Of a stretch of 64,000 bases of DNA, positions 1 to 12,120 are shown piece by piece. The DNA is taken from positions 434,001-498,000 of the forward strand of contig WHVD01000021.1 in assembly GCA_015178975.1 (NCBI GenBank). The letters run 5' to 3'. Source of the stretch: Hysterangium stoloniferum. Taxonomy: Eukaryota > Basidiomycota > Agaricomycetes > Hysterangiales > Hysterangiaceae. Position 1 is the stretch's first letter, and every line of letters starts with the position of its first letter. The translations under genes and the position numbers were made by a program. The notes under the pieces are model-generated. The model was not told where the DNA came from. It ran no database searches and was given only the letters and a program-made list of their open reading frames with translations.

Positions 1-617
1 TATGATGTCAGTGAACAGCTGTGATAGAGATCAATAAAACGAAAGAATAAAATAAATGCCAGCTTACTGTGATTTTGCACCAGGGGTGAAAATGAGATGG
101 ATGTAGTCATGCATGAATGGGAAGACCAGCCCACTAGTGTTGAGGTGGGGAGTAACTACGGAAAGAAAGATCAAAGTCATAGTTAGCATAGGAATTTGCA
201 AGCAAAAAGGAGAAAATGGGACTCACGTTCCAAAATCAATATAGAAAGCAAATAGTTTTAGTCAGCTTCAGTAGCAGTAAGACGACTAAGACGATTAAGG
301 GAAATGGAATTGACTTTGCAGTACGATTCCCTAGCGACTATATATTGACTATCGAAGTACAATATAGAAAGTAAATAGATTTAGTCAGCTTTGGTAGTGG
401 TAAGACAACTAAGATGACTGAGGAAAAATGGTATCGACCTTGCAGTACGATTCCAGTTGAGGGGAGGGAAGATGATACAAATAAGGTGAGATGCGAGCAG
501 AAGTTGATAGTAGCTCAAGCTTCGACTACACAGTGCGAAGCTAGATAGTTGTTGTAAGTTCAAGTTAGAAGCTGTTCAAGACGGCTGAGACAATACCCAG
601 TCATGACTTACAGGACA
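1..617 (-). repeat. LTR fragment related to the gypsy2 LTR
   Basis: The stretch shares diverged blocks with the LTR at 56280-56888: a run ending in gtacgattcc near 430-453, and a block ending cttacaggaca at 607-617 that parallels cttatgggaca at 56636-56646. It contains a direct duplication: about 93 bp starting at 238 is repeated from 361 (period 123 bp, many substitutions). No long ORF resembles a known protein. Either the left end lies outside the window or the copy is truncated. The orientation is inferred from the gypsy2 LTR. Confidence 0.45.
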
Positions 618-799
618 TGTCGGAGTTCCAACTATGCACGCTAGTAGTTTCTTTCGTCTACACCCCTTGGATCCATCCCTGATTTCTGCAAGCGCTTCAG
701 GGCCTCTCTTTGTGGCATCATGACGTTTCATGGGGACAGTGAGTGCAGGCCTGCAATTAGCGGCGATAGTGGATGAGAGCAGGGCGTGCATCGATCGTT

Positions 800-1500
800 G
801 CACCTTCGCAATCGATATCCAATGTCCACGTTCATCGCAATGCCTGGGACTCTCGGTCGCCCCTGTGCTGCTTCTTCACATGCCAACCCTTCCGATGTTC
901 CTCTCTCTGCCAATTCCCATTCACCCGGCTTAACTGTCGAGGTCGCTGCCGTTGTCACTTCACCTTCAGCTTCACTGGTGGTTGAGCCATCCTCCGGAAT
1001 TGGACTAGAAGAACCCAAGTATAGTCCACAACCAAACGCCATGGAATATGCCAAGCGTTATTGGACTCAGCACTTGTATTTGGCAGTCAAGGACGCAGGG
1101 GAAAATTGGGTGGAGTTGGGAAATATTCAATTACCTACCTCGTCAGAAGCATTCCCGGAGGACTATGTGGGTTTGGTAAATGTCCTGCGTTATATATGTC
1201 ATATAGGGTGGGGTTTGATAAAGGTATGGAGCAATCTGCCCTGTTGGAACAGTCATTGATGGAGAATATTAAGTTCCATACTAAAGGCCAAATACAACAA
1301 CTGGGGCGTACGCTGGACCAGTTACAACACTTGATCGATATGGGGAAGTCTGTCACATGCATCAGTACTAAGACATTGAAACTTCTTTGTTCTTATTGGA
1401 TTTTAGGAGGTGAGTCATTGTTCCCTTGATCCTCTTGCACTACGCTGATCGGCCTCTGCTCTTTCCTCCAGCGAGTGCGTGTACCCTGTCTTTCGGGGAG
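800..1500 (+). repeat. Inverted ~0.7 kb unit, copy A, with open reading frame remnants
   Basis: This segment is repeated in inverted orientation at 12063-12763 with roughly 94% identity by eye. It encodes two overlapping frames, one at 786-1259 and one at 1061-1429, whose conserved parts (for example GFDKGMEQSALLEQSL and TKGQIQQLGRTLDQLQHL) sit in different frames, so there is either an intron or a frameshift near 1170-1205. I do not recognise the protein. The last ~65 bp (1429-1495) is one copy of the 67 bp unit that forms the large minisatellite at 9655-12120. Confidence 0.75.
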
Positions 1501-1719
1501 GTGGGGGGGGGATGGTAGCCGCCTGGATGGTGGCCCTCCCAGCTGGGAGGGGCCCTCGCTAGGACTTGGGACGAGGCGGGGAGGCGACTGAACCGAATGG
1601 CGGCATTGGTGGAGAGCTTGCGTAGCAGGTGGGGGATAGGGAGGATGGCGCCAATGTGGTGCATTTCTGCTCACGTGCCTCCTTCAGAGAACGTGGACAA
1701 ATTATTTTTGTCCAAATCA

Positions 1720-2115
1720 TGATCGCCGTTTCAAATCGTCTCCTTTGCCGTCTCAACCATCCCCTTTCACCATTTAAAACATGGTTTCACCATTCAAACC
1801 GTCCCCTTCGCTATTCAAAAAGCTCTTCATCACTGTTCATAAACGCTATTGCTGTTCAAAAATTTCTTCGTCGCCGTTCATAAACGTTAAACCCTTCACC
1901 GTTCAAAAACCGCTGTGTTGCCATTTGAAAACATTTCGTCTCCATTCCAAAACTTGAGCATCGTCGAAATACCTCTTCGTCGCCAGTCGACAATGTCTCA
2001 TCCTTGTTCGAAAACATCTTCACCGTTCCAAATCCTTTTTGTCGCCGTTTGAAAGTGTCTTCGCCGTTCCAAAACCTCTGTTTCGAAAACCTCTTTGTTG
2101 CAATTCATAAACGTG
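1720..2115. repeat. Degenerate short tandem repeat
   Basis: A pyrimidine-rich motif similar to ttcgtcgccgttcaaaaac recurs about 12 to 14 times at irregular 24 to 35 bp spacing, with strong divergence between copies. No coding potential is evident. It lies directly upstream of the UBA2 fragment. Confidence 0.6.
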
Positions 2116-2179
2116 ATCCATGACTGGTACAGCTATGTATTGCATGCTTATATTTGCCTTTGCCTTTACCTTCGTTTAA

Positions 2180-2335
2180 GTCGCAGCGTGCAGCTGCTCC
2201 TTTCAACCCGCGTGTACACATCCAGCCCATCCATGCGAATATCAAGGAGACACAGTTTGATGTCGCGTGGTTCAAGACATTCGATATTGTTCTGAATGCA
2301 TTGGATAATTTGGATGCAAGACGGTGTGTGCGCGT
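2180..2335 (+). pseudogene. SUMO-activating enzyme subunit UBA2 exon fragment
   Basis: An open segment translates with motifs [24 protein letters not shown] and [15 protein letters not shown]. These match the part of the adenylation domain of UBA2 (E1-like SUMO-activating subunit) that precedes the HVNRMC segment. The fragment ends at a splice-donor-like site (agacg/gtgtgt). The next UBA2 exon and the catalytic cysteine region are not found downstream, so only about 45 codons survive. Retention of the exon boundary points to capture from genomic DNA rather than a retrocopy. It resembles ThiF-family proteins generally, but the FNP...[10 protein letters not shown] string favours UBA2. Confidence 0.7.
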
Positions 2336-2339
2336 TTTC

Positions 2340-4125
2340 CCTTCGGAGTCATTTTCTTCTTTCTCCTCGCCGTTTCGTTATGACCTTTAGACCTTTCCCC
2401 CCTTTTTTTGCATTTTTCTTTTCTTCTTTTTGATGGTGATGGCTATATTATGGTCGGTCTAACATCTCTATTCTTCCTTTCCTTCAGCCTATCGTATCGG
2501 ACAGCCATCTGCGGCCTACGAACCCTCCTCGTTCTCGCACTCTTCTTCATCAACTTCGTTGGAATATTATATTAACTTCCTGGATGAAATGCTACCGAGA
2601 AAACTGCCAGTTTGATGCATCATCTGAGCGCCATGAGGTTGAGGGATTTGGCAAGGATTTTGTATGTCGTTTTCCATCTCTATCCTAACTCTCAAATTCA
2701 GGATCGCATTGACTTGGCCTTCAAATTTTATTTCGTTAGATCGTGGCATATTTCGATTTGTCTTGCTTACCTCCCTGGATGGATGCTGACAGCAATCTTG
2801 TGGCACTTTCGGATCTTCTCTGGGACGAATGTGGGAATTATGATTGTGTTAGATCTTGTTACTAGGTTTGTCCGACATGTTTCTGTCTCGTTTTGATTTC
2901 ATTATTTGACTGACTCACTGATTCATTTTGGTTATTACCAGACTTTGTCTAGCATCATACTCCCTCTTCGTCGCCCTCCCCTCCCCCCTTCTCTTATAGT
3001 GTTCGATATGGACATTCCTGGCCATAATTCTCGTCCTGATGTTAGTAATCCCTTTGCGGAACGGATCCGCTTTGGATGCGGGGGTGGGGGAAGTGACATT
3101 TATGTGTGGGACTGGTGAATGAAGGATGGATCCTCTGGTAAGATGGGCAGATGCTGTCGTTGATGCCTCAACTTGCCGGGTCAAGGTATTGTGTTATCTT
3201 TTTCTCATGGACCGCTCCCCCCAATTCTCCCCATTCACCAACGCCGATGGCTCATCCTGCTTGACTGCTAGATCTTCAAGGAGAATTAATGGAGTGATTT
3301 CTGAAGCATCCAATCTAGTCCTCACCGGTTTCGCCTTGATCTCACTGATGGGAGGGAGTCCCATCGCTGACTTGTCTGAAAGCTGCGATGGGCTACCAAC
3401 CGAGAGAAATCGTCACCCCATGTGTATATAGCACTCGCATGCCCATAGACCCTGTCCTCCGTGACATTAGATGGCTTAGGGATGCTCAGAATTATTAGTA
3501 TTTCAGGAAATGATGACTGAATTCTTCCAGCACTCCGGGGCCGGCGGCATTTCTCAGTTTGCTACTGTTGTCACTGTTACCAAATACTTGATCGAAACGC
3601 GAAAGATTTTATTCTTTTCAAGATCGGTCATCAGTTTTTGAGGTAGTGATGGATGTTAGAAGATGTGCCCCTTGGCGCTGTGTATACTACATTACATTGT
3701 TGGCACTCGGTGACTACACAAAATCGTCATCGCAGATGCTCGAACATCCAACGGCATAGAAGCCGTTTTACCATCCCCAAAGGGGTGGCGAACAACAGGG
3801 ACTTGTAAACCACTGATCTTCCAATATATTTCTTTCTTAACCCCGTGGCCGTCCAAGGTAGAGGGTAGGGAGAAATCGAAGTGTGATATGAGTGTTGCTA
3901 TGACTTGTTGTAGTGGGAAAATTTGGTGAGCGATACGGGAATGAGAATGAGTGCCTACTTATTTCCATTTCGGCAAATTTAAAGTCACTATGTGGTGTTA
4001 GTATCATTAAGACCACTAGTGTTGATTGTTACCAAAAAACAGACGAACATGCAAGCCCAAAAACGTCATTCTTAGCCGTCCAGTCAGCGTGCACCATCTT
4101 CTAAAATAAAAGAAGTAGAACGCAT
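2340..4125. other. No recognisable gene
   Basis: Short open segments occur, for example 2612-2896 and 2906-3118. The latter ends in GGGGSDIYVWDW, loosely like the last blade of a WD40 repeat. None could be joined into a convincing protein. Splice-like sites around 2350-2485 and 2850-2940 suggest decayed captured exons. Confidence 0.4.
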
Positions 4126-4129
4126 ATGG

Positions 4130-5720
4130 TCGAATACACGCCAGGATACTTGACATTGTCTTTGGAATCAGATAGATTATTCATGTCAAACTCTTGGTTA
4201 GATATGACCCATCGTTCGGGTCGCCATTCTGACGCGTCCTCGCCCCACACCTGAGCTGCTTTGAATAATACAGGCGGTGGCCTAACAAAATTTATCCGGA
4301 ACTTACTTTCTTGTTATGATTAGATGCAATAATTGAGATGATAATATTAGTGTTAGCGTGAAGGGGCAGTGAAGTGGTTTCTTTGCCAGTGACAGTGCGG
4401 ATGGGATATTGTAATGGCAAAGTTGTGTCTTTCCGTAACCTAATAAAATATCCCAGCCTCACTCAAATTGGGATTCATACAAGTTGGGGGAACTTACGTG
4501 CGTCCAAACAACGAGCTAGGTGGATACACTCTCAAAGTCTCTTTTACTACGGCATCAAGATATGGGAGACCTAGAAGCACATCGTAAGGCAACTCAACTT
4601 GTTTCCATCTCCCCGTGTCGGCTTCACCGATATTACCGTATTCTCGTTTAGCCTTACGAAGCTCAGTACAAAGATGGACTTGGGCGTCTTTATGGACGGC
4701 GAGGGTGTGGAAAACACGACTGAGTGCCGTGGCGGTATTTTCGAAGCCTGAAAAGATGAACGTACTGTAAATTGCTGTCAATATGGGAGGAGGACGATTT
4801 ACAGGGAATGATTGCTTGCTTCATTTGTCCGAGCATTTACACTTCTGTTAGCTTTTCGCTCTCGTGGGAGGCAGCGTTAGCGTCTACTATGAGAAAATAA
4901 TAATATGAAAGGTAGCTGGGAGAGAAATGGCGAAGACGAGCTTACACATAATACTCATAATGTCTTTCCCCTTTGTTCCCAGCACGAAAAAGACCCGTCT
5001 TCTTGCCCCTCACCAAGTCTGTTCGCTTCTCCGTCAAAATATACTTACTCGCTTTATCCATTATCTCCACGATCTTTCGCACATCTCGTAATGCAAGAAT
5101 GGGTGCCCAGTTGATGATTTTATTCCTCCAGTATAAAGAAAAATTTTGGACGACAGCTGGGATAAATGGGCGGAAGAGGATGAGCGGTAAAGTTGTGGGG
5201 CTAGATTAGAAGGTTGATGAGAAAACTACACGTTTGACACAAAAGGCTATCTTACCCCAAGTTTCTAACAGCTTGAGTATAAACGTCCTTCGCACCGATA
5301 TCCAATGCGTTGAATGAATGGCCTAGCCTCGCTTGTCCGATATATTCCAATGCGCCCCGAGACATCCATGGCATCACATCAACATCTTTCGAGCCTGTCC
5401 ACAATTCAGTTAAGTTGTTCATTTATTTTAGCAAAAATAAGTTTTTACCACCATCTGGCGGTAGCTGGGATTCAAATATCGCGCACAGCCTATTAAACAT
5501 GGGCTGAATTACTGGTAACAAGTCATGTATATTTGCCATGGAAAATACAGGGTTGAGGATCTTTTGCTGTTTTCGATGCTGCTCACCTGCATTCGTAATA
5601 TTAATAATACAACTTGTGTAGGATATTAAGGCCCGAGACACATCCAATGTTGCAATGAGGCCCTCCCCGAAAATGAGTTTGTTTCCCCTAAATATTCCTT
5701 TCAAATTAGCATCTACTTCT
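4130..5720 (-). pseudogene. Cytochrome P450 pseudogene lacking the haem-binding loop
   Basis: Exon-like segments run in order on the minus strand. The helix C region (GEQHRKQQKILNPVFS, ~5550-5590) follows an FGEGLIATL segment at ~5660. Next come ALEYIGQARLGHSF (~5330), FRPFIPAVV...NWAPILALRDVRKIV (~5080-5180), an I-helix with SGFENTATALSR (~4730), the K-helix ExxR in KETLRVYPP (~4520) and the PERW motif in SEWRPERWV (~4220). They are separated by GT-AG introns of about 50 bp. Similarity stops after KYPGVYS near 4145, before the FxxGxRxCxG haem loop, which I cannot find in any frame downstream. A stop also interrupts the segment before the I-helix (~4850), and the first 90 or so residues with the membrane anchor are absent. 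This was a fungal microsomal monooxygenase gene and is now non-functional. Confidence 0.88.
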
Positions 5721-6521
5721 CATGGAAGCCAATATCCACTATATAATGAACATGTCGGTCTCTTCGTAGAAGCAACCAGCACAGGTGAAAACAGGGTAGA
5801 ATGTGTTGACATAGAAGCCAATACACAGCAGCGAGAGGTCCGAGGATACATGGCTTGGTGGGTCAAGGTTTAGGGAAGACTGTTGTGTACCCTGTGGGCG
5901 AGAGAGAGGGTCGCCTTGCTGTTGAGGAACAATGGGGCATGAGAGATGCATGAGGGACGAAACATGGAGATGTCAAAGAAAGTACCTTCTGAGATCTCAT
6001 TATTCCACAATATAGACGTAGGAGGAAATCTGACTGGGCGTCTTTGAGGATATGCGGGCGTGACACTCTTCATGTGTTTCGTATAGTGCCTCGATCTCGG
6101 GGTCTTCGTACTGATTGATAATTTGAGCTTCATGTTTTCAAACAAGGAATCACTGTCCACGTCTTCATGTTGATTTAAAACTCGAGTATCGCTAGATATG
6201 TCTTAATTGAGCGCAGGATCTATCCGAGTATTCTTATCGTTATATCTCAAAGACTTAAAATTGACTACACCTGAACCCGAAGAGTGGAAATAGCATGGCG
6301 GTTCGCAGGAGTAGGGTGTAAGCATTGTCAACATTATTGAGGTGGTCATTTGGCTGAGCACTTTCAACACGAAGAGTCGAAGGATAGGGGGTACGCTGAG
6401 TTGGCCAGTCATCTAGAGAGACGTGGGTCTTTGTGTGTTGGATGAGGCTGGTGTATGGCCCGTCGGGCTTAGAGTTGTTGCATTTGGCAGATTGACGTTT
6501 ATTCAAGTAATATTGACAATT
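5721..6521. other. No recognisable gene
   Basis: The interval contains only short open frames with no recognisable motifs. It may include the lost 5' part of the P450, but nothing resembles a P450 N-terminus. Confidence 0.4.
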
Positions 6522-9440
6522 TATGCCGGACATAGCCATTCGCCATATTCTTCTGGCTGCACCGGAAAGCCAAACTGACGCCTTTTCCCCGTCGTTGGGT
6601 CCACACGATCAGCGAAATAAATGTGGAGTCCAGGATTACTACAAGTCAATCCGATCAGTCATGTCCAATGCCAATCGAGACTTGGAAAAAAATGAGACTT
6701 ACCGACCCATGAAGATATGAAATAACACTATGGACTGTGCTGGTCGAAGTGGTAAATGGAGAATGAAATAAACTTAAACGACGGGGATGGAAGATAAAAT
6801 GGGGGAGATAGAAAGGTGTTGCAGGCCAAATTTGAATCCGTGCCAAGTCCCAGTCGAAGTTAAGTAGGTAGAATTCAAAAATTTAGATGGCCATAATTTG
6901 AGTAATGAAGTTTTCAATAATTACCCATGGATTGGACGCATGCGTCATCATGATGGCTGAGTGGGTTGACGAAGACCATATGATTGGAAGAAAACATATA
7001 ATGAGAATAAAGAATATATCAATTCAAAATCACGTACCATAACACAAGACATCAAAGTAAGATAACGAGAGACAGATACAACATTATATTACGTGACTTG
7101 TTGATGGGAGATGGAACAGCATTGCGGCGATAAAAGGAATAAAAAAAGACTTCTCAGTGTTATTGAAAGAGGTCTAAGCAAGGGAGTAGTGCCGTCGCCT
7201 GAGAACATGATATGTCACTTAACGGAGGAAAAAAGAGACAAAGGGAAAATACGAAGCCTAATGCCGTATAAGCAATGCTGATGCTTGAAGGTCAGGCTCC
7301 TGAGACTGAAAAAGGACCCGGAACTAGGTATCCCGGATTGCTTCCAGCTCGAGTGTGCCCCACGGCTTTCTTTTCTAGTTCATTTGGCTCAAACCCCAGT
7401 GTTGAAGTGTTTTGGCCAGCATCTACATATCATTTCTGGTACAGTCGACTCCCTCAAAGCACATACCCTCAGGATAGGTCCAGAAGTATGTATGATGAGG
7501 GAGTATTGGGTTAGCAGGGAGGTATTAAAACACGCTTACCAACTTGGTTACTCCAGAATTGTATGCGTTATTAGAGAGTATGGGCTTTACCAGGTATGTG
7601 TTATAAGGGAGTTGACTGTATTAGTAATGGTGCAATGTGGAGGTCCGGAACGACTGAAAAATATTTTTCGTTGAAACCTTACGAGGTTGTTGAGTGGAAC
7701 AAAACGACTTTTGCATCTCCATAAGACACATGTTGGAGTAGGCAAAACAACAAAGTTAATATATTTTCTTTGAAAATTTCCAAGTTTATTTCATATATTA
7801 GTGCAAGAACTTTACACGTCCTCTTACTAAATACTTCAGAAAACACGAAAGCTTTGCCCCTTTGACTATTTTATTCTTATATTGATCGGATCTGCAGTCC
7901 GGCGAATTTAATTGTAGCGGCAAGCGCTGAAATTGATCCGCTGTGTTCGTACGCCACCCGTCGATGCCTTCTGGTAGATCCTACCAAGGTCCAGATCGCG
8001 TCGTGCACATAAGCATAAAGGTAATTGAAATTGAAATGCCATTTCCATTGAAGGAAAGCATTGGGTACATTCTTCTCTGTGAACAGACTGGGAATGCGAT
8101 GTTAGATTTTTGGGTAAAACGGAGTCGTATAGTGACCGGGGTCATTATGACCCACATTCATTACCGCTCTCCTCTGAGTATATAATCCTGTAGTTATGCA
8201 TGAGACCCCCCTATGCATTTATAACCAACAATATCACTCAGACAGTATTGCGCTCGTCCTCTATAGGGTCTGGTCATATTTTCGCTGAAACGTTAACATG
8301 CGAGAAAGTTGGCAGCGTTCTCATAGCTCAGAATCACATAGCTGGACGTGTCGGAAAATTGTTGCGTGGATATGACTTATCCCAGTTTAATCCTCCTCCC
8401 ATATGCACCTCGGCAGCCGTAAATACTCCTCCACATATTAAAAGACATTAATTGAATTAAATAAGGACAACATCGATGCTTACCAATTGAAGCGCAATGA
8501 CGTCCCGGCCACGCTGTGTCATCGATGTAACTAGAGTTGTCCACGCAACTTAGGCTCCGCATCATAAGAAGCACGCAATAGCACATCCAGGATAGGTCCG
8601 CCTGAGGGGCCAAAAATGCAACGTGGAGAAATGGGTTCAAACAACACGAAGACTCGGGGGTCCCTAAATCACTTTTTCAGACACTGACATTAAAAAGGGG
8701 CATGTGAGACCTACAAATCCCGATGTTACGCTCTCAAGGATTTCTACGTTGTCTGGGAGGTTAAGGTCAGTGTAGACGGTAACTTGGGGCTCCTGGCCCA
8801 AGATTTCAGAGAATCACTCGTGTATATTGCCGGACGCTACAAAATGGCCCATAATTTTGTCCCGGTAGCCCACATCTCCCAAAGCTAGGGACCCTATGTC
8901 TCTCACCTCGACCTCCCCCCGAAGGCTTCCCAGAAACCCGGAGTCCCGTTGTTGATTAGCCAATTGGTGATTGGTGCACGAGCTTTGATCCATTGGGGCA
9001 GTGCCGGAGGAAATTGGTGATGGCTTGACAGAATATCTAGGGCCCAAGCAATCAAAATAAGGAGTCCATTCGTGGTCCCGTGAAGACTATAAAACCCTGC
9101 TAAGGCCTGTTGGGATGGTCTCTTACATTGGCATAGGAAGGTGGGTCCCATCTGTTATCCAGGAGCTTCTCCGATTCACACTGCTATTGCCTGTGCTTTT
9201 GAGATGGGAGTACTTACAAGGGATCTTTGTACTTGTATCCGGATGCTAAATTCCCTCACTGAACCTTTGTCAGTCTTCCATCTCCAATCCATATGTCTCT
9301 TCTAGCCAATACTATTGCCATCCTAAAAACACAAAATAAATAAACAAAAGGCTAATGTCTCCAATAGTCCGCTTGGTGAAGTGCAGCTTTGAAACCCTCT
9401 GAAGCAGCAGGGACATCCATGATATAAGCTGATTCACAGC
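6522..9440 (-). repeat. Left arm of a large inverted repeat (repeat family R)
   Basis: The reverse complement matches 20105-20438 plus 25572-28282 almost throughout, with scattered indels. Homology stops abruptly at 6522 (partner 28282) and near 9436 (partner 20108). The arm includes a small frame at 8903-9151 whose partner is 25633-25911, and frames at 8377-8640 and 7943-8185. None belongs to a family I recognise. This arm keeps the uninterrupted site (TA at 9211-9212) where the other arm carries the 5.1 kb element. A third, partial copy lies at 18555-19315. Confidence 0.85.
7442..7618. mobile_element. 177 bp MITE with pogo-like terminal inverted repeats
   Basis: The left end CAGTCGACTCCCTCAAAGCA pairs with the right end, whose reverse complement begins CAGTCAACTCCCTTATAACA. 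Both ends are followed by a CATACC block. The element is flanked by TA on both sides (7440-7441 and 7619-7620). It is too short to encode a transposase. The right arm carries a partly deleted copy at 27360-27535. The ends and TA target suggest mobilisation by a pogo/Fot1-type transposase, but they differ from the ends of the pogo-like element at 12862. Confidence 0.8.
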
Positions 9441-9654
9441 GGATGTAAACACAAAATAAAAATGCTGCAAGGAAACAACCCTCAGTTCAAGCTGCATGTT
9501 ACACATAATGGTGGTGAGTTTCGGGATTGCTGTCAGTGAATGGCATCCAATCCTGAGAAAAAACAATATCTTATATTGGTAGTGTTGTGTTTGTTATAGG
9601 CGGGAAGCAGACCCATCACGAATATATCATGGAATGGCTGTGAAGAGATAAGAT

Positions 9655-12120
9655 TGAGTTATGGTGGGTGGAAAAGGAAAGGATATGCACACCAACTGGA
9701 GGAAAGAGAGAGGAGGCTAAATAGAGGGAGAAGAGAGAAAGACAGGTTACACGCACCTCCTGGAGGAAAGAGAGAGGAGGCTGATCAGAGGACGAAGAGA
9801 GAAGGAAATGGTACACGCACGGGCTGGAGAAAAGAGAGAGGAGGCCAGTCAGAGGAGGACAAAGAGAGAAGGAAACAGTACACGCACTCGCTGGAGGAAA
9901 GAGAGAGGAGGCCGATCAGAGGAGGATGAAGAGAGAAGGAAACGGTACACGCACGTCCTGGAGGAAAGAGAGAGGAGGCCGATCAGAGGAGATGAAGAGA
10001 AGGAAGTGGTACACACGTCCTGGAGGAAAGAGAGAGGAGGCCAATCAGAGGAAGACAAAGAGAGAAGGAAAGGGTACACGCACGATCTGGAGAAAAGAGA
10101 GAGGAGGACGATCAGAGGAGGACAAAAAGAGAAGGAAACGGTACACGCACCGGCTGGAGGAAAGAGAGAGGAGGCCAATCAGAGGAGGACAAAGAGAGAA
10201 GGAAAGGGTACACGCACTCGCTGGAGGAAAGAGAGAGGAGGCTGATCAGAGGAGGGCGAAGAGAGAAGGAAAGGGTACATGCACGAGATGGAGGAAAGAG
10301 AGAAGAGGCTGATCAGAGGAGGACGAAGAGAAAAGGAAAGGGTACATGCACCTCCTAGAGGAAAGAGAGAGGAGGTTGATCAGAAGAGGACAAAGAGAGA
10401 AGGAAATGGTGCACGCACTGCCTGGAGGAAAGAGAGAGGACAATCAGAAGAGGATGAAGAGAGAAGGAAACGGTACACGCACTCGCTGGAGGAAAGAGAG
10501 AGGAGGACGATCAGAGCAGGACGAAGAGAGAAGGAAAGGCTACACGCACTCACTGGAGGAAAGAGAGAGGAGTCCGATCAGAGGAGGACAAAGAGAGAAG
10601 GAAAGGGTACACGCACTCGCTGGAGGAAAGAGAGAGGAGGCTGATCAGAGGAGGGCGAAGAGAGAAGGAAAGGGTACACGCACGAGCTGGAGGAAAGAGA
10701 GAAGAGGCCAATCAGAGGAGGACGAAGAGAGAAGGAAAGGGTACACATACAAGCTAGAGGGAAGAGAGAGGAGGCCAATCAGAAGATGATGAAGAAAGAA
10801 GGAAATGGTACACACACCTCCTGGAGGAAAGAGAGAGGAGGCCAATCAGAAGAGGATGAAGAGACAAGGAAATGGTACACACACCCACTGGAGGAAAGAG
10901 AGAGGAGGACAATCAGAGCAGGATGAAGAGAGAAGGAAAGGGTGGACGCACGAGCTGGAGGAAAGAGAGAGGAGGCCGATCAGAGGAGGACGAAGAAAGA
11001 AGAAAATGGTACACGCACAAGCTGGAGGAAAGAGAGAGGATGATCTGAGGAGGACGAAGAGGGAAGGAAACTATACACACACCGCCTGGAGGAAAGAGAG
11101 AGGAAGCCTATCAGAGGAGGACAAAGAGAGAAGGAAATGGTACACGCACACGCTGGAGGAGAGAGAGGAGGCTGATCAGAGGATGAAGAGAGAAGGAAAC
11201 GGTACACACACCCACTGGAGGAAAGAGAGAGGAGGCCAATCAGAGGAGGATGAAAAGAGAAGGAAACGGTACACACACCACCTGGAGGAAAGAGAGAGGA
11301 GGCCAATCAGAAGAGGACGAAGAGAGAAGGAAATGGTACACGCACTCGCTGGAGGACAGAGAGGAGGCTGATCAGAGGAGGATGAAGAGAGAAGGAAATG
11401 GTACACGCACGAGCTGGAGGAAAGAGAGGAGGCCAATCAGAGGAGGACAAGGAGGGAAGGAAACGCAGCACACGTACACGCACCGCCTGGAGGAAAGAGA
11501 GAGGAGGAGGATCAGACGAGTATGAAGAGAGAGGGAAAGGCTACACGCACTCGCTGGAGGAAAGTGAGAGGAGGCCAGTCAGAGGAGGACAAAGAGAGAA
11601 GGAAACAGTACACGCACTCGCTGGAGGAAAGAGAGAGGATGTCAGTCAAAGGAGGACGAAGAGATAGGGAAACAGTACACGCACTCGCTGGAGGAAAGAG
11701 AGAGGAGGCCAATCAGAGGAGGATGGAGAGAGAAGGAAAGGGTACACGCACCGACTGGAGGAAAGAGAGAGGAGGCCAATCAGAGGAAGACAAAGAGAGA
11801 AGGAAAGGGTACACGCATGATCTGGAGAAAAGAGAGAGGAGGACAATCAGAGGAGGACAAAAAGAGAAGGAAACAGTACACGCACTTGCTGGAGGACAGA
11901 GAGAGGAGGCCAATCAGAGGAAGATGAAGAGAGAAGGAAACAGTACACGCACCTCCTAGAGGAAAGAGAGGAGGCCAATCAGAGGAAGACAAAGAGAGAA
12001 GGAAACAGTACATGCACCTCCTGGAGGAAAGAGAGAGGAGGCCAATCAGAGGAGGATGAAGAGAGAAAGACAGGGTACACGCACGAGCTGGAGGAAAGAG
12101 CAGAGGCCGATCAGTGTAGT
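9655..12120. repeat. ~67 bp minisatellite, about 37 units
   Basis: Head-to-tail units contain gtacacgcac, ctggaggaaagagagaggag and gatcagaggaggac with a purine-rich plus strand. Unit length is about 67 bp with small indels. Because 67 is not a multiple of 3, each reading frame rotates through the unit, and long ORFs appear on both strands (for example 10805-11371 plus). These are repeat artefacts, not proteins. One unit is present in isolation at 1429-1495 inside the inverted paralogue of the right flank, which makes that single unit the likely ancestral state. Confidence 0.95.

Noticed and set aside
2906..3118. WD40 protein exon
   Set aside because: Only the terminal SDIYVWDW is suggestive; no second blade is found.
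9655..12120. CRISPR-like array
   Set aside because: Units are contiguous ~67 bp tandem repeats without unique spacers, and the context is eukaryotic.
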